This document shows, piece by piece, positions 56,534-64,000 of a stretch of DNA of 64,000 nucleotides. The DNA is taken from NCBI RefSeq assembly GCF_013009075.1, contig NZ_CP053108.1:2666001-2730000 (forward strand), given 5' to 3'. A program made the translations under genes and the position numbers. The DNA is from Halomonas sp. TA22. GTDB taxonomy: Bacteria; Pseudomonadota; Gammaproteobacteria; Pseudomonadales; Halomonadaceae. Within the stretch, counting starts at the first letter, position 1; each line of letters opens with the position of its first letter. The notes under the pieces are model-generated. The model did no database searches. It had not been told where the DNA came from and was given only the letters and a program-made list of their open reading frames with translations.

Positions 56534-57769
56534 TCAAGAGACGATGCCCTGGGCGCGAAGTGTGGCAATCTGCGTCTCGCTGAGCCCCATCCCGGCCAGC
56601 ACGCTGTCACTGTCCTGGCCCAGGGCTGGCGGTGCTCGATGACTGGTCTGCGAGTCACCATCGAAGCGCAGCGGATTGGCGATCTGCGGCACCGTCATGC
56701 CGTCACGCTGTAGCGAGGTCACCATACCACGATGGCGCACCTGGGGATCGCTCAAGGCCTCGGATACGCTGTTGATCGGACCGGCGGGAATCCCCAGCGC
56801 CTCGAGTTCGGCAAGCCACCGATCGCGCTCGCGGCTAGCCAGTCGCTCGGCCACCATCGGCACCAGCAGCTGGCGATTGGCGACCCGCATGGCATTGGTG
56901 GCAAACCGGGTATCGCCTGCCCACTCGGGATGCCCCAGCAGTTGGGCAAGACGAGCGAACTGGCTATCGTTGCCTACCGTCAACACTAGATAACCGTCGG
57001 CACAGGCAAACGCCTGGTAGGGAACGATATTGGGGTGGGCATTGCCATGGCGCTGCGGATCGCGTCCCGAGACCAGGGTATTGAGCGCCTGGTTGGCAAG
57101 GGTTGCCACCTGCACATCGAGCAGCGCCACGTCCACGTGGCGGCCACGCCCGGTGCGCTCACGCTCATTCAGGGCGGCCAATACCCCGACCGTGGCATAG
57201 AGCCCGGTCATTACATCGGTGATCGCCACCCCGGTCTTCATCGGCATCGCCTCAGCGTCGCCGGTCACGCTCATCAGCCCGCCCATCGCCTGGATCATGA
57301 AGTCGTAGCCGGCACGATGCGCATAGGGGCCATCCTGGCCAAAGCCGGTGATCGAGCAGCCGATCAGGCGCGGATTGCGCTTGGACAGGCTCGCGTAGTC
57401 CAGGCCATAGCGCTTGAGCCCGCCCACCTTGAAGTTCTCGAGCAGGATGTCGGCACGCCCGGCCAACGCCTGGACCAGCGCCTGCCCCTCGGGGTGGGTG
57501 ATATCCACGGCCAGCGACTGCTTGCCACGGTTGGCACACAGGAAATAGGCCGCCTCGCGGGAGTCTGCCGCGCTATCCTCAAGCCACGGCGGCCCCCAGC
57601 TACGCGTATCGTCGCCCTGGCCCGGCCGTTCGATCTTGATCACCTGAGCTCCCAGGTCGGCGAGCAGCTGTCCCGCCCAAGGGCCGGCGAGCACCCGCGA
57701 CATGTCGAGTACCAGACACCCCTCCAGTGGTCCGCTCATCGGCCCGGGCTCCGCTTGGCTCACCCTCAT
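56534..57769 (-). CDS. gcdG: CoA transferase family III, probable succinyl-CoA:glutarate CoA-transferase
   Basis: Family III CoA transferases move CoA between carboxylic acids through an aspartyl intermediate. The 411-residue product shows [20 protein letters not shown] at the start, [30 protein letters not shown] and the central [17 protein letters not shown], where the catalytic Asp is expected. Its ATG overlaps the gcdH stop as ATGA. That pairing is what suggests glutarate as acceptor and the gene name; the sequence alone shows only the family. Confidence 0.85.
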   Translation of the reverse strand: MRVSQAEPGPMSGPLEGCLVLDMSRVLAGPWAGQLLADLGAQVIKIERPGQGDDTRSWGPPWLEDSAADSREAAYFLCANRGKQSLAVDITHPEGQALVQALAGRADILLENFKVGGLKRYGLDYASLSKRNPRLIGCSITGFGQDGPYAHRAGYDFMIQAMGGLMSVTGDAEAMPMKTGVAITDVMTGLYATVGVLAALNERERTGRGRHVDVALLDVQVATLANQALNTLVSGRDPQRHGNAHPNIVPYQAFACADGYLVLTVGNDSQFARLAQLLGHPEWAGDTRFATNAMRVANRQLLVPMVAERLASRERDRWLAELEALGIPAGPINSVSEALSDPQVRHRGMVTSLQRDGMTVPQIANPLRFDGDSQTSHRAPPALGQDSDSVLAGMGLSETQIATLRAQGIVS

Positions 57770-58944
57770 GAGAAGGCCTGAATTCCGGTCTGGGCGCGGC
57801 CGAGGATCAACGCATGGATATCGTGGGTGCCTTCATAGGTGTTGACCGCCTCGAGGTTCATGGCGTGGCGGATCACGTGGTACTCGTCGGCGATGCCATT
57901 GCCGCCATGCATGTCGCGCGCCACGCGGGCGATATCCAAGGCCTTGCCGCAGTTGTTGCGCTTGATCAGCGAGATCACCTCCGGCACCAGCTGACCTGCA
58001 TCGATCATGCGGCCTGCGCGCAGCGAGGCCTGCAGGCCAAGGGCGATCTCCGTCTGCATGTCGGCGAGCTTCTTCTGGATCAGTTGATTGGCGGCCAGTG
58101 GGCGTCCGAACTGCTTGCGATCCAATGTGTACTGGCGCGCCGCGTGCCAGCACGCTTCGGCCGCGCCCATCGCCCCCCAGCTGATACCATAGCGGGCACG
58201 GTTGAGACACGAGAACGGCCCCTTGAGACCGGTTACCCCCGGCAGCAACTGCTCATCGCCGATCTCGACATCGACCATCGAGATCTGGCCGGTGACGGAG
58301 GCGCGCAGGCTGAACTTGCCTTCAATTTTGGGTGCAGTCAGACCCTTCATGCCCTTTTCGAGAATGAAGCCCCGCAGCACGCCCTCGTCATCCTTGGCCC
58401 AGACCACGAACACATCGGCGATCGGCGAGTTGGTGATCCAGGTCTTGGCACCATTGAGCTTCCAGCCTCCCTCGACCTTGACGGCACGAGTGCTCATGCC
58501 GTTGGGATCGGAACCATGATCCGGCTCGGTCAGACCGAAGCAGCCGACCCACTCCCCGCTCATCAGCTTGGGCAGGTACTTCTCGCGCTGCGCCTCGCTA
58601 CCGAAGGCATGGATCGGATACATCACCAAGCTCGACTGGACACTCATGGCACTGCGGTAACCGGAGTCGACACGCTCGACTTCGCGAGCGATCAGCCCGT
58701 AGCTGACATAGTTGAGACCGGCGCCGCCGTAGCCATCGATGGTCGCGCCGAGCAGGCCAAGCTCGCCCATTTCGGTCATGATCTCGCGGTCGAAGCGTTC
58801 GTGGCGGTTGGCCTCGAGCACCCGCGGCAGCAACTTCTCCTGGCAGTAGTCCTGGGCGGTCTGCTGCACCATGCGCTCGTCTTCATCGAGCTGATCGATC
58901 AGGCGGAACGGGTCTTCCCAGGTCATGGGGGTAATCTGGCTCAT
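57766..58944 (-). CDS. gcdH: Glutaryl-CoA dehydrogenase
   Basis: GcdH oxidises and decarboxylates glutaryl-CoA to crotonyl-CoA in lysine, tryptophan and glutarate breakdown. The 392-residue FAD protein has the acyl-CoA dehydrogenase fold and the GcdH-type segments [33 protein letters not shown] and [16 protein letters not shown]. The catalytic Glu is in [20 protein letters not shown] precedes the ATG. It overlaps gcdG, and an inverted repeat lies in its upstream region. Confidence 0.95.
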   Translation of the reverse strand: MSQITPMTWEDPFRLIDQLDEDERMVQQTAQDYCQEKLLPRVLEANRHERFDREIMTEMGELGLLGATIDGYGGAGLNYVSYGLIAREVERVDSGYRSAMSVQSSLVMYPIHAFGSEAQREKYLPKLMSGEWVGCFGLTEPDHGSDPNGMSTRAVKVEGGWKLNGAKTWITNSPIADVFVVWAKDDEGVLRGFILEKGMKGLTAPKIEGKFSLRASVTGQISMVDVEIGDEQLLPGVTGLKGPFSCLNRARYGISWGAMGAAEACWHAARQYTLDRKQFGRPLAANQLIQKKLADMQTEIALGLQASLRAGRMIDAGQLVPEVISLIKRNNCGKALDIARVARDMHGGNGIADEYHVIRHAMNLEAVNTYEGTHDIHALILGRAQTGIQAFS

Positions 58945-58989
58945 CGGGAACTCCAGGGGGACGAAATGGGTATTGGACGGCTAAATAAT

Positions 58990-59014
58990 TTCTACATTAT
59001 TACTAAATGTAGAA
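58990..59014. promoter_or_regulatory. 9-bp inverted repeat upstream of gcdH (operator candidate)
   Basis: TTCTACATT (58990-58998) and AATGTAGAA (59006-59014) are exact reverse complements with a 7-base spacer. They lie 46 bases upstream of the gcdH ATG in an AT-rich island, after the end of mmsB. The symmetry suggests binding by a dimeric repressor or activator. A weak hairpin ending the mmsB transcript is the alternative. Confidence 0.6.
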
Positions 59015-59052
59015 CATAAAGCCGCCCAATACTAGCCCCGGCGGGAGGGGGA

Positions 59053-59952
59053 CTACTTGGGCGCGTGCCGATAGAGACGCTGGATACTCGAAAAATCGAG
59101 CCCTCCACTGCCCTGGGCTGTATGAAGTGCAAACAGGTTGCGGGCCTGGGAGCCCATCGGCACCGCCGATTTCGACCCCAGCGCCAGCTCCCAGGCTAGC
59201 CCTAAGTCCTTGGCCATCAGATCGGTGAGAAACCCGCCCTGATACTCCTTGGAGGCCGGCGCGGACTCCATCACCCCCGGCCAGGGGTTATAGACGTTGA
59301 GCGCCCAGTTGCCGCCGCTGCTCTGCTTCATTATCTCGGAGAGCACCGCAGGATCCAGGCCATTCTCGACACCCAGCGCCAGGGCCTCGGCCGTGCCACT
59401 CATCAGTATCCCGAGCAGCATGTTGTTGCAGATCTTGGCTACCTGACCAGCACCCACGCCTCCCGCATGGAAGATATTCTTGCCCATCGCTTCCAGTATC
59501 GGCTTGGCTCGCTCGAAGCCGCCCTGCTCTCCGCCAACGATGAACGTCAGGGTGCCGGCTTTCGCCCCGCCCACGCCACCGGAGACGGGCGCATCCAGGT
59601 AGGTCAGGCCGCGTTGCGCCGCCGCCTCGCCCACCGCCCGGGCGTCGCCTGGCGCGATGGTCGAGGCATCGATGATCAATGGCGAGCCCGTGAGCGATTC
59701 GAGCAATCCGGAGGATTGCTCACCTCCCAGATAGAGCCCCTTGACATGCTTGCCCGCCGGCAGCATGGAAATGACCACTTCGGCCTTGGCCGCGGCGGCC
59801 CGGGCGCTCTCGCCACGCGTGGCGCCCTGACTCTCGAGCGACTGCATGGCGCTCTCCACCAGATCGAAAACGCAGACGTCATGGCCGGCATCTAGCAGAT
59901 TGCCGGCCATCGGCGCTCCCATGTTGCCAAGACCAATAAATGCGATGCGCAT
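59053..59952 (-). CDS. mmsB: 3-hydroxyisobutyrate dehydrogenase
   Basis: MmsB oxidises 3-hydroxyisobutyrate to methylmalonate semialdehyde in valine degradation. The 299-residue product starts with the NAD-binding GLGNMGAPMAGNLL. It has the substrate-binding DAPVSGGVGGAKAGTL and the catalytic Lys in GQVAKICNNMLLG. AGGAG precedes the ATG. It follows the 3-hydroxyisobutyryl-CoA hydrolase that makes its substrate. The semialdehyde dehydrogenase mmsA is not in view. Confidence 0.95.
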   Translation of the reverse strand: MRIAFIGLGNMGAPMAGNLLDAGHDVCVFDLVESAMQSLESQGATRGESARAAAAKAEVVISMLPAGKHVKGLYLGGEQSSGLLESLTGSPLIIDASTIAPGDARAVGEAAAQRGLTYLDAPVSGGVGGAKAGTLTFIVGGEQGGFERAKPILEAMGKNIFHAGGVGAGQVAKICNNMLLGILMSGTAEALALGVENGLDPAVLSEIMKQSSGGNWALNVYNPWPGVMESAPASKEYQGGFLTDLMAKDLGLAWELALGSKSAVPMGSQARNLFALHTAQGSGGLDFSSIQRLYRHAPK

Positions 59953-60009
59953 AATGCTACTCCTGTTCAGTGCGTTGTGATTGTTGTCAGGCGCGTCGTG
60001 GCGACACGC

Positions 60010-61167
60010 TCAAGGGTAGGAACCATCTTTGTTGCCAAGCCCTCGCAGCGGGTGCGAGTCTGCTGGCCAGAGAGGTGCGAGCAGTGCCGTCACATCGCCT
60101 GCGGGCACCGACTCGACATCGACATGCGACCAGTGCGGCTGTTTGTCCTTGTCGATCAGCAGGGCGCGCACCCCTTCGGCGAGATCCCCCTCGGTGCAAC
60201 AGCGCACCGACAGCGACAGCTCCTCACGAAATGTCTCGACCAGGCTACCGTGCCGGTGACGCTCCAGCATGCGCCATACCAGGTGCGCACTGAGCGGGCA
60301 GCCCGCCGCCAGGCGCGCCCGGTTGGCGGCAAGCCAGCTCTCGTCACGGCTATCGTCGAGAATCCGCCGGCAGGCATCGGCGACATCGGTGCCAGCCGTC
60401 AAGGCCTGCAGGTGATCGAGGTACGGCCATAGCTGGGCGCTGGGCGCCTGCTCACGCACCTCTACCTCATCGAGCACCCGGCTTACGGCGCGATGAGCAT
60501 CGCTCGGCAGCCCCCTGCCATAGTCGGCGTCGGCCAGCGCCTGCTGCAGATCCGCATGGCGCTCACGCGGTATCAGTCGGTCGGCAAGCCCCAGGTCGAG
60601 TGCATCGCGGGCATTGAGCTGCGCTCCTGTCAGGCCGAGATAGGCGCCTACACCGGGTGGCATGCGGCTGAGGAACCAGCTCGCCCCGATATCGGGATAG
60701 AGACCGATGCTGATCTCGGGCATCGCCAACCGTGACGACTCGGTCACCAGCCGATAGCCGGCACCCGCCATCAGCCCCATGCCCCCCCCCATGACGATGC
60801 CGTCTGCCCACACCAGCAGCGGCTTTGAGTAGGTATGAATACGGTAATCGAGGGCGTACTCGGCACTGAAGTAGGCTTCGGCGAAGGCGCGTGCCTCGGA
60901 CATGTCATCGCCGCCAGCGGTGATGCTGCGATACAGCGCAACGATATCGCCACCGGCGCAGAAGGCCTTGCCACCCGCCCCCTCCAGCCATACCGCCACT
61001 ACCTGCGGATCGCCCTCCCAGGCCTCCAGCCGTTCGGCAAGCTGTTCGATCATCTCGAGCGATAGGGCGTTGAGCGATGCAGGGGCATTCAGCGTCGCCA
61101 CGCCTATCCGGTGATCGTCCTGCGTAGGTAGTTCATTGAAGCGTACTGCGAGTTCCGGCATCGGCAT
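60010..61167 (-). CDS. 3-hydroxyisobutyryl-CoA hydrolase (enoyl-CoA hydratase/isomerase family)
   Basis: The 385-residue product is a long crotonase-fold protein of the HIBCH type, which releases 3-hydroxyisobutyrate from its CoA ester in valine degradation. The oxyanion-hole segments are GAGGKAFCAGGDIVALY and GIVMGGGMGLMAGAGYRLV. The catalytic Glu is in AMPEISIGLYPDIGASWF. The frame is open ten codons further upstream. The ATG at 61167 has GGAG close by and gives MPMPELAV. It is located between the acyl-CoA dehydrogenase and mmsB, the right order for the pathway. Confidence 0.88.
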   Translation of the reverse strand: MPMPELAVRFNELPTQDDHRIGVATLNAPASLNALSLEMIEQLAERLEAWEGDPQVVAVWLEGAGGKAFCAGGDIVALYRSITAGGDDMSEARAFAEAYFSAEYALDYRIHTYSKPLLVWADGIVMGGGMGLMAGAGYRLVTESSRLAMPEISIGLYPDIGASWFLSRMPPGVGAYLGLTGAQLNARDALDLGLADRLIPRERHADLQQALADADYGRGLPSDAHRAVSRVLDEVEVREQAPSAQLWPYLDHLQALTAGTDVADACRRILDDSRDESWLAANRARLAAGCPLSAHLVWRMLERHRHGSLVETFREELSLSVRCCTEGDLAEGVRALLIDKDKQPHWSHVDVESVPAGDVTALLAPLWPADSHPLRGLGNKDGSYP

Positions 61168-61217
61168 GCGTCTCCAGGCCAGGCGGTAGAAGAACAACTT
61201 GCATCAACATAGCGTGA

Positions 61218-62384
61218 TTACGGCATCGCCTCGATCATGCCATCGGCGAACAGGCACCTTGCGATGATCAGGCGCATGATCTCGTTGGTGCCCTCGAGAA
61301 TCTGATGCACACGAGTGTCCCGCACCAGCCGCTCAAGCGGATATTCGCGGATATAGCCGTAACCGCCGTGTAGCTGAAGCGCCTCGTTGCAGACCTCGAA
61401 CCCCATGTCGGTGGCCATCCGCTTGGCCATCGCACAGTACGTGGTGGCTTGCGGATCCTGGCAATCGAGTCGCCAGGCGGCGTGGCGCACCATCAGACGA
61501 GCTGCCGTGAGCTGGGTGGCCATGTCGGCCATCTTGAACTGCAGTGCCTGAAAGCTCGCCAGCTCACGCCCGAACTGCTTGCGATCACCCAGGTAATTCC
61601 TTGCAAGCGTCAGCGCCTGTTGCGCGGCGCCAAGCGAACAACTGGCGATATTCAATCGGCCGCCGTCGAGGCCGCGCATCGCCATCTTGAAACCTTCACC
61701 CTCCTCCCCCAAGCGATGGCTGGCCGGCACGCGCACCTCATCGAAGCTCACCAGCCGGGTGGGCTGGCTCTTCCAGCCCATCTTCTCCTCGTTCTTGCCG
61801 TACTCGATGCCACCACTGTCAGCCGGTACCAGAAACGCCGAGATCCCCCCGGCACCACTATCGGGTTCGCCGGTTCTCGCCATCACCACCAGCGCATCCG
61901 TCGCCCCGGCGCCGGAAATGAACATCTTGCTGCCGCTGATGAGATAGTCATCGCCCTGACGTAGCGCCCGGGTTCGCAAATTGGCGGCATCCGATCCTGC
62001 GCCGGGCTCGGTCAAGCAGTAGGAAGCGAGTCTGTCGCCAACGATCAGCGCGTCGAGCCAGGCTTCACGAAGCGACTCGCTGCCCCAACTGGCCACCATC
62101 CAGCTGGCCATGTTGTGAATCGTCAGGTAGGCCGTGGTCGAAATGCAGCCCTGGGCAAGCTGCTCGAAGATCAGGCTGGCATCGAGTCGTGACAGCCCCA
62201 ACCCCCCGCGCTCCTCGGGAATATAGATACCCAGAAAACCGGCATCGCCGGCACGCTTGATGACGTCGACCGGAAAGTGCGAGCGAGCATCCCAGTCGGA
62301 AGCATGCTCCATCAGCTCGGCCTTGGCGAAATCGGCAGCGGCCTGTTGCAGCGCTTTCTGATCTTCGGTCAATGCAAAGTCCAT
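61218..62384 (-). CDS. Acyl-CoA dehydrogenase, probable isobutyryl-CoA dehydrogenase
   Basis: The 388-residue FAD enzyme has the acyl-CoA dehydrogenase markers CLTEPGAGSDAANLRTRA, DRKQFGRELASFQALQFKMA and LHGGYGYIREYPLERLVRD. The catalytic Glu is in LEGTNEIMRLIIAR. Isobutyryl-CoA specificity is inferred from the following 3-hydroxyisobutyryl-CoA hydrolase and mmsB, which complete the valine branch. It is divergent from liuR, and the palindromic operator at 62509-62524 lies 125 bases upstream of its start. Confidence 0.88.
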   Translation of the reverse strand: MDFALTEDQKALQQAAADFAKAELMEHASDWDARSHFPVDVIKRAGDAGFLGIYIPEERGGLGLSRLDASLIFEQLAQGCISTTAYLTIHNMASWMVASWGSESLREAWLDALIVGDRLASYCLTEPGAGSDAANLRTRALRQGDDYLISGSKMFISGAGATDALVVMARTGEPDSGAGGISAFLVPADSGGIEYGKNEEKMGWKSQPTRLVSFDEVRVPASHRLGEEGEGFKMAMRGLDGGRLNIASCSLGAAQQALTLARNYLGDRKQFGRELASFQALQFKMADMATQLTAARLMVRHAAWRLDCQDPQATTYCAMAKRMATDMGFEVCNEALQLHGGYGYIREYPLERLVRDTRVHQILEGTNEIMRLIIARCLFADGMIEAMP

Positions 62385-62508
62385 GACGTGGCCCTCAGGC
62401 GAGTTGTTATCGGCGGCGCTTGTTCGCCTTTGTCGACAACCAACCTAGCACTTGCTCGGTTACGTGCAAGTCACCCCTTGGTCTAAGGAGATCATGGCTC
62501 CCAGCCAC

Positions 62509-62524
62509 TTTACGTTAACGTAAA
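62509..62524. promoter_or_regulatory. 16-bp perfect palindrome, probable LiuR operator
   Basis: TTTACGTTAACGTAAA is fully self-complementary and stands in the middle of the 271-base gap between the acyl-CoA dehydrogenase and liuR starts. It closely resembles the LiuR site as I recall it from comparative genomics of proteobacteria. Control of both divergent genes, including liuR itself, is inferred. A second, 10-bp palindrome (CTAGCGCTAG) follows at 62525-62534. Confidence 0.8.
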
Positions 62525-62655
62525 CTAGCGCTAGGCTAGCCTCATATGTCGACTCGCGACTGCCATCAGACGGGCAAGCTGCTTGGAAAGCGGCATAAGG
62601 ATACGACATCATGTCGGCCGAACGTTCGACCCGTCTGTTAGAGAGGAAGCCACGC

Positions 62656-63108
62656 ATGAGCCGTACCAATCCGCCGTCCAGCGAACTTGCCAGCGACATG
62701 GGGCCTCTAGCCCTGCAACGCCGAACCTATTCGATCGGCGAGCTGGCCAAGCTGTTCGAGGTGACCCCTCGCACGATTCGCTTCTACGAGCAGGAGGGGT
62801 TGCTCGAGCCCGAACGGCGGGGGCAGACACGCATCTACCACGAGAAGGATCGGGTACGCCTCAAGCTGACGCTGCGCGGCAAGCGCCTGGGCTTTTCACT
62901 GGCCGAGATTCGCGAAGTCATCGAGCTCTACGACGCGATGCCCGATGGCAATGCACGGCAGCTGCATCGCCTGCTTGAGATACTCGCCGAGAAGCGCAGC
63001 GACATGGAGCGACAGCTTGAGGATATCCGCCTGATGCAACGTGAACTCGACGATGTCGAGATGCGCTGTCGGGAAGCCCTCTCCTCACTATCGGCTACCG
63101 CAACCTAG
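62656..63108 (+). CDS. liuR: MerR family transcriptional regulator LiuR
   Basis: LiuR-type MerR proteins control branched-chain amino acid and related acyl-CoA catabolism. The 150-residue product has the MerR winged helix (about 22-90; TYSIGELAKLFEVTPRTIRF, YEQEGLLEPERRG) and a C-terminal dimerisation coiled coil. No metal-binding Cys pattern is present, in line with an acyl-CoA-type rather than metal ligand. The ATG at 62656 has GAGAGGAAG 6 bases upstream; one at 62611 would add 15 residues. The palindromic operator upstream and the acyl-CoA genes on both sides support the assignment. Confidence 0.88.
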   Translation: MSRTNPPSSELASDMGPLALQRRTYSIGELAKLFEVTPRTIRFYEQEGLLEPERRGQTRIYHEKDRVRLKLTLRGKRLGFSLAEIREVIELYDAMPDGNARQLHRLLEILAEKRSDMERQLEDIRLMQRELDDVEMRCREALSSLSATAT

Positions 63109-63149
63109 ACGACGTTCGTTCTTAATTCAACAACAAGACGGGCCACGCC

Positions 63150-64000
63150 ATGACAGACCGACACGCCAGCACTCACGCAAGCGAGACACCAACGCCAGCC
63201 GCCCCGGGCAGCTATGTGAGCGGGATCAGCGATACGCCCCTCAAGGGTCAGACCATCGGTGACTGCTTCGACGAGATCGTCGAGCGATTTGAAAAGCGCG
63301 ATGCCCTGATCAGTTTGCACCAGGGGCTTCGCTACACTTGGCGCGAACTGCAGGCAGCCGTCAACGAGGCGGCACGTGCACTGCTGGCGTTAGGGGTGAA
63401 CAGAGGCGATCGCGTCGGCATCTGGTCGCCCAACTGCGCCGAGTGGACCATCACCCAGTTCGCCACCGCCAAGATCGGTGCCATCCTGGTCAATATCAAC
63501 CCGAGTTACCGTACCCATGAGCTGGAGTATGCACTGAAGCAGTCGGGCACCTCGACATTGATTCTGCAGGGCGTCTTCAAGGCTTCCGATTATGTGGGAA
63601 TGATCGGCGAGCTGGTGCCCGAGTTGAGCCAGGCACGCGAGAGTACGATGGAGATCTCGAGCCAGCGCCTGCCCTCGCTCAAGCGCGTGGTCTGCCTGGA
63701 TGCGGCGCGCGTCCTGCCCGGCATGCTGAGCTGGAGCCGTCTGCTCGAATATGCAAGCCAGGTCGATGATCAGCGCTTGGCAACGCTGCAGGCCGAGCTG
63801 CAGTTCGACGAGCCGATCAACATCCAGTACACCTCGGGGACCACCGGGGCGCCCAAGGGCGCGACGCTGTCGCACCACAACATTCTCAACAACGGCTTGT
63901 TCGTTGCCCGCGCCATGAATCTCACCGAGGCGGATCGCGTGGTGATCCCGGTGCCGCTCTATCACTGTTTCGGCATGGTGATGGGCAACCTGGGCTGCAT
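63150..64000 (+). CDS. AMP-binding acyl-CoA synthetase, N-terminal part (3' end outside window)
   Basis: The frame is open from the ATG at 63150 to the window end, giving about 283 residues of a protein of the usual 540-560. It belongs to the ANL superfamily: RYTWRELQ, GDRVGIWSPNCAEW, the P-loop YTSGTTGAPKGATLSHHN and VPLYHCFGMVMG. It should activate a fatty or branched-chain acid to its CoA thioester. It begins 41 bases after liuR. A synthetase next to liuR is common in leucine-utilisation clusters, so isovalerate-like or medium-chain acids are plausible substrates, but the sequence does not decide. Confidence 0.92.
   Translation, partial: MTDRHASTHASETPTPAAPGSYVSGISDTPLKGQTIGDCFDEIVERFEKRDALISLHQGLRYTWRELQAAVNEAARALLALGVNRGDRVGIWSPNCAEWTITQFATAKIGAILVNINPSYRTHELEYALKQSGTSTLILQGVFKASDYVGMIGELVPELSQARESTMEISSQRLPSLKRVVCLDAARVLPGMLSWSRLLEYASQVDDQRLATLQAELQFDEPINIQYTSGTTGAPKGATLSHHNILNNGLFVARAMNLTEADRVVIPVPLYHCFGMVMGNLGC

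Noticed and set aside
57814-59019. 401-codon plus-strand frame across gcdH
   Set aside because: It is antisense to a fully recognisable gcdH with intact active site; the frame is an artefact of high GC content.
1-64000. Mobile elements, prophage, CRISPR arrays, toxin-antitoxin or defence genes, tRNA or rRNA genes
   Set aside because: None was recognised; gene order, composition and protein content are those of a conserved chromosome region throughout.

Overview
The window is chromosomal DNA of a moderately GC-rich gammaproteobacterium. The gene set, the enterobacterial-style flagellar layout and the protein sequences look most like Halomonas or a close relative in the Halomonadaceae. This is an inference from recognisable sequences, not from a search. 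Coding density is high and almost every gene can be assigned. I see no rRNA, tRNA, CRISPR array, insertion sequence or prophage.

Layout. 1-1735: the 3' part of folD, then luxS and mtnN, two consecutive steps of the activated methyl cycle (AI-2 production). 1845-5169: flaG behind a near-consensus sigma-28 promoter, followed by a GAF-GAF-PAS-GGDEF-EAL protein. 5229-6272: a type I asparaginase. 6279-32308: a nearly complete flagellar structural locus. fliE is divergent from fliFGHIJKLMNOPQR on the plus strand. Facing it on the minus strand is one long block, flgBCDEFGHIJKL-fliD-fliT-flhE. flgA-flgM-flgN diverge from flgB. Three sigma-28 promoters (flaG, flgK, flgM) are readable by eye. fliS is missing between fliD and fliT, and flhE sits after fliT instead of after flhBA. 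Flagellin, the motor, chemotaxis, flhA/flhB, fliA and the master regulator lie outside the window. 32442-34016: an HDOD-GGDEF protein, so cyclic-di-GMP genes stand on both sides of the flagellar block.

34023-38160: a TVP38/DedA-like membrane protein, a probable 50-residue membrane peptide, an SRPBCC protein, and a tightly overlapping queuosine-precursor operon: queC, queE, a tandem-domain queD and a YkgJ-type cysteine-cluster gene. 38177-42759: a 1299-residue SARP/BTAD plus cyclase-like plus AAA plus TPR regulator downstream of miaE. 43133-48475: acnB with a strong terminator, then a zinc-dependent MetE-like methyltransferase and an AAHS-type MFS carrier. 48596-56526: rraA, a membrane-anchored GDPD phosphodiesterase, ggt, and the divergent pair ppsA/ppsR. 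56534-64000: acyl-CoA catabolism. This comprises gcdG-gcdH (glutarate/glutaryl-CoA), mmsB, a 3-hydroxyisobutyryl-CoA hydrolase and an isobutyryl-CoA-type dehydrogenase (valine), the MerR-family regulator LiuR with a perfect 16-bp palindromic operator, and the start of an acyl-CoA synthetase cut by the window end.

The points most worth following are: the split active site of the tandem QueD; the large regulator with a catalytically degenerate cyclase-like domain; the GGDEF domain that keeps its signature but lost its metal-binding Asp; the fliD-fliT-flhE arrangement; and the regulatory palindromes at 2281-2320, 58990-59014 and 62509-62524. I do not see an obviously undescribed multi-gene system; most of the window is well-known housekeeping and flagellar machinery.
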